A stretch of DNA of 8,238 bases from an uncultured Collinsella sp. (GTDB taxonomy: Bacteria > Actinomycetota > Coriobacteriia > Coriobacteriales > Coriobacteriaceae): assembly GCA_900552295.1 (NCBI GenBank), contig URZB01000059.1, positions 1 to 8,238 of the forward strand. Reading direction: 5' to 3'. Positions 1 through 6,360 of the stretch are shown piece by piece (position 1 is the first letter of the stretch; each line of letters starts with the position of its first letter). Under the pieces are notes generated by a model, which ran no database searches, was not told the DNA's origin, and saw nothing but the letters and a program-made list of their open reading frames with translations. The translations under genes were made by a program, and so were the position numbers.

Positions 1-88
1 TTTCGGTGGCGCGCGGCATGCGCTCGCACGCCACCGAAAGGTCCATGTTCATGCTGCCGAACACCGCAACGATGCCGCGATCTGCCAT
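1..88 (-). CDS. PfkB/ribokinase-family carbohydrate kinase, N-terminal fragment (runs off window)
   Basis: Only the first 29 codons lie in the window. The minus-strand ATG at 88 is preceded by a strong GAGGAGG ribosome binding site (about 93-99) with roughly 5 nt spacing. The peptide opens MADRGIVAVFGSMNMDLSV and continues to a PRATE segment. The GS-x-NMD-L pattern followed by (L/M)P-x-x-(G/A)-E is the N-terminal substrate-binding signature of ribokinase and related PfkB sugar or nucleoside kinases, which phosphorylate the substrate with ATP in the cytoplasm. The ATP-binding C-terminal half is outside the window, so the substrate (ribose, a nucleoside or another sugar) cannot be decided. The gene is transcribed divergently from the acyltransferase gene and has its own promoter-like region with a palindrome. 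The family call is firm; the specificity is not. Confidence 0.85.
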   Translation of the reverse strand, partial: MADRGIVAVFGSMNMDLSVACERMPRATE

Positions 89-152
89 GGAAACCTCCTC
101 ATCTGCGGGCTTTGCACCCACCGTCGACCGTCGATTGTGCGCTCTCGCACCC

Positions 153-181
153 CCTATAACTTTAGTTCACTTTGATGTGAA
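153..181 (-). promoter_or_regulatory. Candidate sigma70-type promoter of the ribokinase-family gene
   Basis: Read on the minus strand, TTCACA (181-176, five of six matches to TTGACA) and TATAGG (158-153, four of six matches to TATAAT) are separated by exactly 17 nt. Transcription would start near 146, giving a leader of about 58 nt before the ATG at 88. The leader holds a tandem 7-bp repeat (CCGTCGA twice, plus-strand 121-134) and a small GTGCG/CGCAC hairpin (137-150) close to the predicted start point. This is a prediction from consensus and spacing only. Confidence 0.45.
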
Positions 182-182
182 C
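165..182. promoter_or_regulatory. Palindromic candidate operator overlapping the -35 box
   Basis: GTTCAC (165-170) and GTGAAC (177-182) form a perfect 6-bp inverted repeat around a 6-nt spacer (TTTGAT). The right arm covers almost all of the minus-strand -35 hexamer at 176-181, so a bound dimeric regulator would block RNA polymerase. Local sugar-responsive regulators (LacI, GntR, DeoR types) commonly control ribokinase-like genes, but none is encoded in the window and the motif is not assigned to a family. Confidence 0.4.
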
Positions 183-275
183 GCGCGCTTGAGCTTGCGC
201 CAGCAGCAAGCATTCACAGGAGCAGGCAGCTACAATGAAGGCGTGCTGATTATTCTCGTCATTGGATGATGTTTT

Positions 276-2492
276 ATGGAACAACTCTCGCAATCGGGCT
301 CGCGCGGTCGACGCCGCACGGGCAACGAGCCGGCGCCGCACGAACGCGTGAAGAGCGAACGCCGTGCCAACGAGCCGCGACGCACCACGAGCCCCCATCG
401 CGCTTCTGCCAACAACGCGGGCCGCGCCAACACTCCCGCCGAGGAGCAGACGCCTGCTCGCCCTAAGTCCCGCTACATCCCTGCCCTTGACGGCCTGCGC
501 ACGCTTGCCGTCGTCGCGGTGGTGCTCTATCACCTCAACCTCACGTGGGCGCAGGGCGGTCTGCTCGGCGTCACGATCTTCTTTGTGCTTTCGGGCTATC
601 TGATCACGCGCTTGCTGCTCAACGAAGTCGCTAAGACCGGACGCATCGACCTCAAGAGCTTCTGGATTCGCCGCATCCGTCGCCTGGTCCCCGCCGTGGT
701 AACGGTAGTGTTTGTAACCTGCGCGCTGTGCACTATCTTTAACCACGTGATGCTCACCAAGATGCGCCCCGACATCCTGCCGTCGCTGCTGTTCTTCAAC
801 AACTGGTGGCAGATTGCCCAAAACGTCTCGTACTTCAATGCTCTGGGCGACCCCTCGCCGCTCACGCACTTTTGGTCGCTTGCCATCGAGGAACAGTTCT
901 ACCTGATTTGGCCGCCACTGCTGTTTGCCATGGTATCCATGCATGTGAGCAAGCCCAACACGTGCCGCGTGGTTCTGGGCTTGGCTGCTGTCTCCGCCAT
1001 CGCCATGATGGTGCTCTATAACCCCGCCGCCGACCCCAGCCGCGTGTACTACGGCACCGACACCCGTGTGTTCTCGCTGCTGCTGGGTGCCTGGATGGCC
1101 TTTATCCCCGATCGCGACCTAGCTCCGGTGCGCCTCGCTCATCGTTTGGGGCTCAATCGCCTGGCTGGCGCCGCCAAGCACGGCAAGAACGCCGAGGGCA
1201 AGCCTAGCGAGAAGGCCGACGAAGCAGCCGAGACCGCCCCGGCACAGCCGAGCGCCCTCGTGCGCTTTTGGTCCTCGCCCGCATCCATCGATGTGTTGGG
1301 CGTCGTGGGTCTGGTTGGCCTTGCCGCCATGGTCGCGCTCACCAACGGCTACACCGCGTTCCAGTATCGCGGCGGCACGCTGCTGTGCTCAATCCTCACG
1401 CTCATGGTCATTGCCGCCTGCGTGCAGCCCCAGGGAATGGTTGCCCGCGCGCTGTCCGCCGAGCCGCTCGTGTGGGTTGGCAAGCGCTCGTACAGCATCT
1501 ACCTGTGGCACTATCCGCTGCTGTTGCTCATGAACCCGGTCGCCAACATCAACGATACGCCGTGGTGGCAGTACATTTTGCAGGTGTTGTTGGTGGTCGC
1601 CGTGGCCGAATGTTCATATCGCTTTATCGAGACGCCGTTTAGAAAGGGCGCCTTCGGCCGCACCGTCGCCGAATTCCGCGATGGCACCGCCACGCCCGCC
1701 AACTGGGCACGCGCGCACGTCCTTGTCTGCGCAGCCTGTGCTGTCGTGTTGGTCGTTGCACTGGGCGGCCTGATCTTTGTGCCGGAGACCTCCGCACTGA
1801 GCGGTGAGGGCGCCGAAGTCCTCAACAAGGAAGCCAAGAACACCGCGCCCGCCGACCAACAGGCGGCCGACGACACCGACAAGGACAACGACGGCTTCCC
1901 CGATGGCTCCTACGACCTGTTGATGATCGGCGACTCCGTGTCGCTGCGCGCCGTGGACACCTTTGACGGCGTGTTCCCGCACAGCCATATCGATGCCGAA
2001 AAGGGCCGCCAGTTTGATGCGGGCCGCGCGACATTTGAGGGCTATATCCAGCAGAACCTTGCCGGCAAGATCGTGGTCTTTGCCCTGGGCACCAACGGCT
2101 TGGTAACCGACGACCAGATCGACGCCATCATGGCCGATGCAGGAGATAAGCGTATTGTGGTGTTTGTGAACACGCGCAGCCCGCAGCCGTGGGTTGGCTC
2201 TACCAACCAGGCCATCGCCAACGCCGCTACGCGCTACAAGAACGTGCGCGTTATCGACTGGTACGGATACAGTGCCAACCGCAACGACCTGTTCGATGGC
2301 GATGGCACGCATCTATCGACCACCGGCGTGACTGAGTACCTCAACTTGATTCACGATGCCGTCAAGAAGGACCTGCCCGTACACCCCGAGGATCACGTCA
2401 ACGATCCGCAGCCGGCAGCCGTCAAGTCTGCCACCGACGCACTCGTCAATGCGCTCGCTCTCAAGCCGCACAAGCTGGGCGGCGACAAGTAA
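276..2492 (+). CDS. Acyltransferase-3 membrane protein with C-terminal SGNH domain (OatA-type O-acetyltransferase)
   Basis: The 738-aa protein probably moves acetyl groups across the membrane and attaches them to an extracellular glycan, as OatA does on peptidoglycan muramic acid; the actual acceptor is unproven. Residues 1-65 are an Arg-rich, disordered cytoplasmic tail. The acyltransferase-3 domain starts at RYIPALDGLR and carries the R-x10-H motif (R75, H86), GYLIT, and THFWSLAIEEQFYLIWP (197-213). About ten hydrophobic segments reach residue 457, and one more helix lies at 480-502. A Lys/Glu/Ala-rich insertion (about 300-328) interrupts the membrane domain. The SGNH domain (about 545-700) retains GDS (Ser554), GTNG (Asn607) and DGTH (Asp676, His679), an intact Ser-Asp-His triad. 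An in-frame TGA at 267-269 makes ATG 276 the first possible start; GGATGA (264-269) is a modest binding site. A TACAAT at 231-236 could be its -10 box, but no good -35 was found. Monocistronic; length is slightly above typical OatA (about 600-650 aa) because of the tail and insertion. Confidence 0.9.
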   Translation: MEQLSQSGSRGRRRTGNEPAPHERVKSERRANEPRRTTSPHRASANNAGRANTPAEEQTPARPKSRYIPALDGLRTLAVVAVVLYHLNLTWAQGGLLGVTIFFVLSGYLITRLLLNEVAKTGRIDLKSFWIRRIRRLVPAVVTVVFVTCALCTIFNHVMLTKMRPDILPSLLFFNNWWQIAQNVSYFNALGDPSPLTHFWSLAIEEQFYLIWPPLLFAMVSMHVSKPNTCRVVLGLAAVSAIAMMVLYNPAADPSRVYYGTDTRVFSLLLGAWMAFIPDRDLAPVRLAHRLGLNRLAGAAKHGKNAEGKPSEKADEAAETAPAQPSALVRFWSSPASIDVLGVVGLVGLAAMVALTNGYTAFQYRGGTLLCSILTLMVIAACVQPQGMVARALSAEPLVWVGKRSYSIYLWHYPLLLLMNPVANINDTPWWQYILQVLLVVAVAECSYRFIETPFRKGAFGRTVAEFRDGTATPANWARAHVLVCAACAVVLVVALGGLIFVPETSALSGEGAEVLNKEAKNTAPADQQAADDTDKDNDGFPDGSYDLLMIGDSVSLRAVDTFDGVFPHSHIDAEKGRQFDAGRATFEGYIQQNLAGKIVVFALGTNGLVTDDQIDAIMADAGDKRIVVFVNTRSPQPWVGSTNQAIANAATRYKNVRVIDWYGYSANRNDLFDGDGTHLSTTGVTEYLNLIHDAVKKDLPVHPEDHVNDPQPAAVKSATDALVNALALKPHKLGGDK

Positions 2493-2515
2493 CCTGCAGC
2501 GCAAACTTCCCACAT

Positions 2516-2553
2516 CCGGAGGGGGTGCCTGCCACGGCAGACACCCCCTCCGG
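2516..2553 (+). terminator. Strong GC-rich hairpin after the acyltransferase gene (terminator-like or REP-like)
   Basis: CCGGAGGGGGTG (2516-2527) pairs perfectly with CACCCCCTCCGG (2542-2553), a 12-bp stem. After one C/A mismatch the stem continues with CTGC/GCAG (2529-2532 and 2537-2540). It begins 24 nt after the stop codon, the usual place for a terminator, but no clean U-tract follows (CAGTTAGGGACGTTCCTT). It could work as a Rho-aided terminator or 3' mRNA stabiliser, or be part of the adjoining repeat, whose first unit shares its last bases. Confidence 0.5.
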
Positions 2554-2603
2554 CAGTTAGGGACGTTCCTTATGTGCCGGCACCTAGGGACACTCCTGAC
2601 ACA
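2550..2603. repeat. Two-unit 27-bp REP-like repeat with GGGAC core
   Basis: Two adjacent 27-nt units (2550-2576 and 2577-2603) align without gaps: both begin CCGGCA and share TAGGGAC at offset 9 and TCCT at offset 18, with 18 of 27 positions identical by eye. A perfect 10-bp palindrome, GTGCCGGCAC (2574-2583), spans the junction. The core GGGACGTTC (2560-2568) recurs at 6453-6461 in another inverted-repeat element, which suggests a dispersed intergenic family. Nothing recognisable was seen in the 122 nt that follow (2604-2725). Confidence 0.5.
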
Positions 2604-2725
2604 GCCGAGGAACGCCCTCCTTGCGACCGAATTCTGGGCGCCTCGCCACCCCGAGCGTTGTTTCCAAGCCCACACCCGCAGCAAACAACCCAAAATCACT
2701 CTTTTCGAGCCGGCTCCAAGAGGTC

Positions 2726-2954
2726 GTGGACAAAAAGGGGTAAATATGAGTACTGTTACCATTTTAGTAGCAGGCAAAACCACCCAAAATGGCGCCCATG
2801 CGGTAGCGCGTGACCTTTCCAGTTGACCAGAATGTCCGGCTTAGGACTTGGAGCTCCGCTTTTAATGAACGGATTTTTAGATATGTTCATTATTTTCTTG
2901 GTCGTAAATGCTATCAGCCAAGCAACAGTACTCATATTTGGCATTTTTGTCCAC
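2726..2954. mobile_element. 229-bp MITE-like element with terminal inverted repeats
   Basis: The left end (2726-2757) reads GTGGACAAAAA, then GGGGT, then AAATATGAGTACTGTT. The right end, read on the minus strand from 2954, gives GTGGACAAAAA, then TGCC, then the same AAATATGAGTACTGTT. Thus 27 positions are identical in inverted orientation around a variable 4-5 nt core. Inside are two further perfect inverted repeats: CCATTTT/AAAATGG (2759-2765 and 2786-2792) and TAATGAAC/GTTCATTA (2863-2870 and 2885-2892). No transposase is encoded and no target-site duplication is obvious (AGGTC on the left, ACACA on the right). The interior is more AT-rich than the flanking genes. A non-autonomous transposon relic fits best; a structured RNA or a dispersed repeat of another origin remains possible. 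Confidence 0.5.
2746..2826 (+). CDS. Possible 26-aa small ORF inside the MITE-like element
   Basis: ATG 2746 follows AAGGGG (2735-2740) at 5-nt spacing and opens a 26-codon frame, MSTVTILVAGKTTQNGAHAV and six more residues, ending at TGA 2824-2826. The equivalent ATG in the right inverted repeat (2935, minus strand) opens a 59-codon frame also beginning MSTV, but without a ribosome binding site. The shared MSTV is explained by the repeat sequence, so the ORF may be accidental. No family recognised. Confidence 0.18.
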   Translation: MSTVTILVAGKTTQNGAHAVARDLSS

Positions 2955-2983
2955 ACACATATTACTAACCCCCTATAACAGGC

Positions 2984-3018
2984 AAAAAACAGACCGCAAC
3001 CCATGGCGGCGGCCTGTT
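2984..3018 (-). terminator. Rho-independent terminator of the MgtE-like/NRMT operon
   Basis: On the minus strand AACAGGCCGC (3018-3009) pairs with GCGGTCTGTT (2997-2988) in a 10-bp stem with one G-U wobble and an 11-nt loop, followed directly by a T6 run (2989-2984). It starts 18 nt after the transporter stop codon (3039-3037), in the right position and orientation to end the two-gene transcript. Confidence 0.85.
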
Positions 3019-3036
3019 TGGAGTCCAAAAGAGGCG

Positions 3037-4299
3037 CTAAGCGCTGTAGCCCATCGCCTGCAGGACAAACATGACGACCGTGAGCACCGTAATCACGGCG
3101 ATAGTCGCCCAAGTGAGCACGTTCCACACGCGGCCGTTGCGGTTAGTGCCCATAATGTGACGGTCAGCGGCAATAACCACCTGGAACACCAGAACCACGG
3201 GCAGTAGCACGCCATTGATGACCTGAGAGGTCATCATAATCTGGAACAGATCGACGCCGGGCATAAGCACCAGCACGGCAGAGATACCGATGATGGCCGT
3301 AATGATGCCGCGATAGACCGGGGCCTCGTCCCAGCTGCGGTCGGCACCGCGCTCCCAGCCAAATGCCTCACAGATAGCGCTCGACGTAACGCCCGGCAGC
3401 ACGCAGGCGGCCAAGAAGCTCGCCGCGACCAGGCCCGAGGCAAACAGTACCGTGGACCACTGACCCGCAATAGGCTCCAACGCGCGGGCAGCATCGGCGG
3501 CATCGCTTATCTGAATACCCGCCGGGAACAACACCGTACCGGTCGTGATGATAATAAAGCCGGCAATGACATCGGCGGCAAGCGAGCCGCTCACGGTATC
3601 GATGCGCTGCAGCACGATATCGTCCTCGCCCGCGTTCTTATCGACCACGTTGTTCTGCGCCAAGAAGATCATCCACGGCGCGATGGTGGTACCGATCGTT
3701 GCGACCACGAGCGACACGTAGCTGGGGTCATTTTGAATGTTAGGCACGACCAAGTCGACCGCGACCTCACCCCAGTTGGGGCCAGCCATAAATGCAGCGA
3801 CGACATAGGTCACGAACACGCAGCTCACCAGCAGCAAAATCTTCTCGATGCGCTGGAAACTACCCGACATGGTAAGCATCCACACCAGCAGCGCCACCAA
3901 CGGCACCGAGATGCTCGCCGGCACGCCAAAGAGAGCAAGGCCGCTGGCGATGCCCGCAAACTCCGAAATGGTCACAGCCGTGTTGGCGATCAACAGCGCC
4001 GCCATAGCAAGTACACTCTTGCGCACGCCAAAGCGCTCGCGAATGAGCGATGCCAGGCCCTTGCCCGTGACGCAGCCGCAGCGCGCCGCGGTCTCCTGCG
4101 TCACGATAAGCAGCACGGTCATGACGGGAAGCATCCAGAGCATCTTGTAGCCATAGCTGGCGCCCGCGCTGGAATACGTTGCAATGCCGCCGGCGTCATT
4201 GCCCGAAAGCGCCGCCAGCAGACCGGGACCCATAGCGCCAAAGATGGCCGCGATGGTCAACTTTTGCTTGGTGCCCGACTTTTGCTTGGTATTTTGCAC
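3037..4299 (-). CDS. NRAMP/SLC11-family divalent cation transporter, NRMT (Mg2+-type) subgroup
   Basis: The 420-aa protein has about eleven hydrophobic helices in the SLC11 LeuT fold and probably imports divalent cations across the inner membrane. The helix-1 motif that reads DPGN in Mn/Fe transporters is D35-A-G-G38 here, and the helix-6 motif MPH is A207-P208-W209 (within GTTIAPWM). Loss of the soft methionine ligand and gain of the bulky TT-x-APW segment are typical of NRAMP-related Mg2+ transporters such as the one studied from Eggerthella lenta, so Mg2+ (perhaps also Mn2+) is the expected substrate. I chose GTG 4299 because AGGTGG (4309-4304) sits 4 nt upstream, overlapping the stop codon of the preceding gene (4310-4308), and because the protein then begins with a short Lys-rich tail before helix 1. 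An ATG at 4362 would extend it by 21 residues into the upstream gene without a clear binding site. The 8-nt gap implies translational coupling. Confidence 0.88.
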   Translation of the reverse strand: MQNTKQKSGTKQKLTIAAIFGAMGPGLLAALSGNDAGGIATYSSAGASYGYKMLWMLPVMTVLLIVTQETAARCGCVTGKGLASLIRERFGVRKSVLAMAALLIANTAVTISEFAGIASGLALFGVPASISVPLVALLVWMLTMSGSFQRIEKILLLVSCVFVTYVVAAFMAGPNWGEVAVDLVVPNIQNDPSYVSLVVATIGTTIAPWMIFLAQNNVVDKNAGEDDIVLQRIDTVSGSLAADVIAGFIIITTGTVLFPAGIQISDAADAARALEPIAGQWSTVLFASGLVAASFLAACVLPGVTSSAICEAFGWERGADRSWDEAPVYRGIITAIIGISAVLVLMPGVDLFQIMMTSQVINGVLLPVVLVFQVVIAADRHIMGTNRNGRVWNVLTWATIAVITVLTVVMFVLQAMGYSA

Positions 4300-4307
4300 G
4301 CGACCAC

Positions 4308-6152
4308 CTAACCCATGACCGACATGGTGAGCAGCACCGCAGCGGCGCAATACGCTACGCACGAGATCATGACGGCAATAACGTTCATGGCAGTGCCCGA
4401 CGTGTTGAGGTCATGCTCGTCACGCCAGAACAGCACCATCAGGTAAATCACGGCGCTCATGTTGCCAACTAGGCAAATGATGGCAGCGATATTAAAGCAC
4501 CCGGTAAAGAGTTGCTCCTCAAACATGGGCGCATCGGGGAACGCAGCGGTGCGCACCAGCTGGGCGCACAGGTAGGTCACGAGTGACAGAATCAGGCCCA
4601 TGCCCGTGCTCTGGAAGAAGAACCCCAGATACGGCTTGGGCTCGTCGTCGTGACCGTCATACTCCAGGAAGTAGTTCTTGACGAACGACACCATGCGCGA
4701 GGCCGCCAGCAGCACGAGCGGCATGGCGCACATGGGGAACACCACCAGATGCGCGGAGCCGAGCGCCGTCCCCAGCACGGTCGCCATGATGCACGACGCG
4801 ATGCCCCATACAACAACCCAGTACTGGCGATGCACGAACCAGCTGAGCACGTTCGTCGAGTCGTCCGACGCGCTATCGCCCGAGCCGACACCGGCGATCT
4901 GCAGGTCCTCCTGATGCTCCTCGGCAATAACGTCCATGGCGTCGTCGAAGGTCACGATGCCCAGGATATGACGGTTCTCGTCGCAGACAGGGATGGCAAC
5001 CAGGTCGTACTTGGTCATCTCGTCCGTCACGTCTTCCTGGTCCTCGTCGGGCGACACGTAGACCAGATCACGATAGGCGAGCTGGCCCAGCGTGGCGTCG
5101 CGGTCGGCCACGATCAGCGTGCGCAGCGAAAGCACGCCCGTCAGCATGCCACTCGGATCCTCGGTATAGACGTAGTAGACGCTCTCAAAGTCCTCGTCGA
5201 GTTTGCGAATCGCCTCGATGGCATCGCCGACCGTCGCCGTGGCGGGCAGGGAGACAAACTCCGAGGTCATGATGCGGCCGGCGGTGTTGTCCTCATAGCC
5301 CAGCAGGTTACGAATCGCCTTCTCCTCCTTGACGCCCATCAGGCGCAGGAGCTTCTCGGCCTTCTCGTAATCGAGTTCGTCGATCAGGTCGGCGGCGTCG
5401 TCCGGGTCCATCATGGCCAGCATCGACGATGCATCGGTATCGGACAGGCCCTCGAGCATCTCGGTCATAAGCTCGTCATCATCGAACTCCGAGATGGCCT
5501 CGGCGGCCTGTGCCGTGTCGAGCTGCGCGAACACCTGCGCGCGCAGGCGCGGGTCGAGCTGCTCGATGATGTCGGCAATGTCAGCAGGATGCAGCTCGCC
5601 AAGCGTCTTGTGCGAAACCGAGAGCTGGATGTTCTTAGTCGAGCGATCGAGCAGGTCCATGTAAGACCAGGCGATAATGTCCTCGCTGAGCGGCTTGCCC
5701 AGGTGCTTCATAAAGCCCTCGACAACATGCTCAAGTGTGGGGCTGATCGCGCGCAGCAGACCGCGGGCGCCAACTTCGGCACCCAGCAGGCGCAGCTGAT
5801 TTTCGCCCGACATGGAGAACTTGATGTCGTTTACGCGCACGACCTTCATGCCCTGCGTGTCGACGATCTGCTTGTTAAGCACGTCGCGGGCAAGCAAGAG
5901 TTCGGTCGGCTGCAAGTACGAAAAACGGATTTCGGTGGCCGACGTCTTAAGGTGTACACCTGTCTCGTCGATACGGTCGACCCATTTGCGCCAGCTGATC
6001 ATAAACGGCGTCTTGCCGGGACCACGGAACGCGAGCGACGTCACGTGCGGAAAAACCTCGCCGGTTGCAATGCCAAAATCGTTCACAACGCCGAGCTTTT
6101 CGCCGTCGACGTCCAAGACCGGCAATTTGAGCATCTCACTCAGATAATTCAA
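4308..6152 (-). CDS. PRC-barrel/MgtE-N/CBS protein with divergent membrane domain (MgtE-like Mg2+ sensor or transporter)
   Basis: This 614-aa protein has, in order, PRC-barrel repeats (about 8-75 and 90-165), an MgtE-type superhelical N domain (about 183-290, with LHPADIADIIEQLDP and MDPDDAADLIDEL), a CBS pair (about 295-412), and five hydrophobic helices (about 443-465, 468-488, 508-533, 548-576, 587-611). In MgtE the acidic N and CBS domains bind Mg2+ and gate the pore, so Mg2+ sensing is likely. The GNAG-type signature of the MgtE pore is absent from the membrane part, so channel activity is uncertain; it may instead regulate the NRMT transporter encoded immediately downstream. PRC barrels are not part of classical MgtE. 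The start is ambiguous: TTG 6152 is the first start after an in-frame TGA and has GGGGAG at 5 nt; ATG 6134 (residue 7) is the alternative, starting 1 nt after an upstream ORF's stop. First gene of the operon. Confidence 0.85.
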   Translation of the reverse strand: MNYLSEMLKLPVLDVDGEKLGVVNDFGIATGEVFPHVTSLAFRGPGKTPFMISWRKWVDRIDETGVHLKTSATEIRFSYLQPTELLLARDVLNKQIVDTQGMKVVRVNDIKFSMSGENQLRLLGAEVGARGLLRAISPTLEHVVEGFMKHLGKPLSEDIIAWSYMDLLDRSTKNIQLSVSHKTLGELHPADIADIIEQLDPRLRAQVFAQLDTAQAAEAISEFDDDELMTEMLEGLSDTDASSMLAMMDPDDAADLIDELDYEKAEKLLRLMGVKEEKAIRNLLGYEDNTAGRIMTSEFVSLPATATVGDAIEAIRKLDEDFESVYYVYTEDPSGMLTGVLSLRTLIVADRDATLGQLAYRDLVYVSPDEDQEDVTDEMTKYDLVAIPVCDENRHILGIVTFDDAMDVIAEEHQEDLQIAGVGSGDSASDDSTNVLSWFVHRQYWVVVWGIASCIMATVLGTALGSAHLVVFPMCAMPLVLLAASRMVSFVKNYFLEYDGHDDEPKPYLGFFFQSTGMGLILSLVTYLCAQLVRTAAFPDAPMFEEQLFTGCFNIAAIICLVGNMSAVIYLMVLFWRDEHDLNTSGTAMNVIAVMISCVAYCAAAVLLTMSVMG

Positions 6153-6168
6153 TGGTGCTCCCCATCAT
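6136..6168 (-). CDS. Candidate 9-10 codon upstream ORF of the MgtE-like gene
   Basis: The strongest ribosome binding site in the region, GGAGG (6177-6173), serves tandem ATG codons at 6168 and 6165, not the MgtE-like frame. The resulting peptide is MMGSTIELSE, ending at TGA 6138-6136. One nucleotide later comes ATG 6134, which is in frame with the MgtE-like protein, so a ribosome terminating here could restart on the main gene. The sequence around the stop contains a tandem TGAG-TGAG (6141-6134 region); with one TGAG copy the peptide would run straight into MLKLPVLDVDG of the main protein. It may therefore be a regulatory leader peptide, or the displaced native N-terminus. Confidence 0.35.
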   Translation of the reverse strand: MMGSTIELSE

Positions 6169-6354
6169 TATTCCTCCGAACGCGGCCGCGCGTGCGGCGT
6201 CCGGGGGCTTCTGGATATGTATACGCATGCGCGGGCGGCACGCCGCTCGACGCTTACACCCCGTGCATGCGCAAAAAGCACCTGCATGGGGTCATCGACT
6301 GTATGGTCGAGGTTTGGATTTCACCTGTAACCTTTCTCTTGACCCTCATTAACC
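6169..6354 (-). promoter_or_regulatory. Leader of the MgtE-like/NRMT operon, foldable, possible cation-responsive element
   Basis: About 190 nt separate the predicted transcription start from the first ATG. Features visible on the minus strand are a TCGAC/GTCGA hairpin (6310-6306 with 6299-6295), a CCCCATGC/GCACGGGG stem with one A-C mismatch (6291-6284 with 6266-6259) enclosing a T5 stretch, and a GGTTACAGGTGAAATCC segment (about 6333-6317). A long leader before Mg2+ transport genes is the usual place for an M-box or a leader-peptide switch, but I cannot match the conserved M-box core (GGTGAGGCTCCT-like). No ORF is supported in 6178-6480, which otherwise holds only the promoter and the repeat listed separately. 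Confidence 0.35.
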
Positions 6355-6360
6355 GCAGTA

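Noticed and set aside
231..236. TACAAT as the -10 box of the acyltransferase gene
   Set aside because: The hexamer and its distance to ATG 276 are plausible, but no acceptable -35 lies 15-19 nt upstream, so it is mentioned but not listed as a feature.
162..944. 260-codon open frame on the minus strand
   Set aside because: Antisense to the acyltransferase, no recognisable motif, and it would run through the divergent promoter region.
1614..2312. 232-codon open frame on the minus strand
   Set aside because: Opposite the SGNH domain, whose GDS, GTNG and DGTH motifs show the plus strand is the coding one.
2756..2935. 59-codon minus-strand ORF beginning MSTV within the MITE-like element
   Set aside because: No ribosome binding site, and its start lies in the terminal repeat, so the similarity to the opposite small ORF is a consequence of the inverted repeat.
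4300..4362. Longer NRMT reading frame starting at ATG 4362
   Set aside because: It overlaps the upstream gene by 55 nt without a binding site and adds a non-conserved Arg/His/Gly-rich extension; GTG 4299 has AGGTGG correctly spaced.
6178..6354. M-box (ykoK) Mg2+ riboswitch before the MgtE-like gene
   Set aside because: The context is right, but I could not find the conserved core or the three-helix layout by eye, so it is reported only as an unnamed leader.
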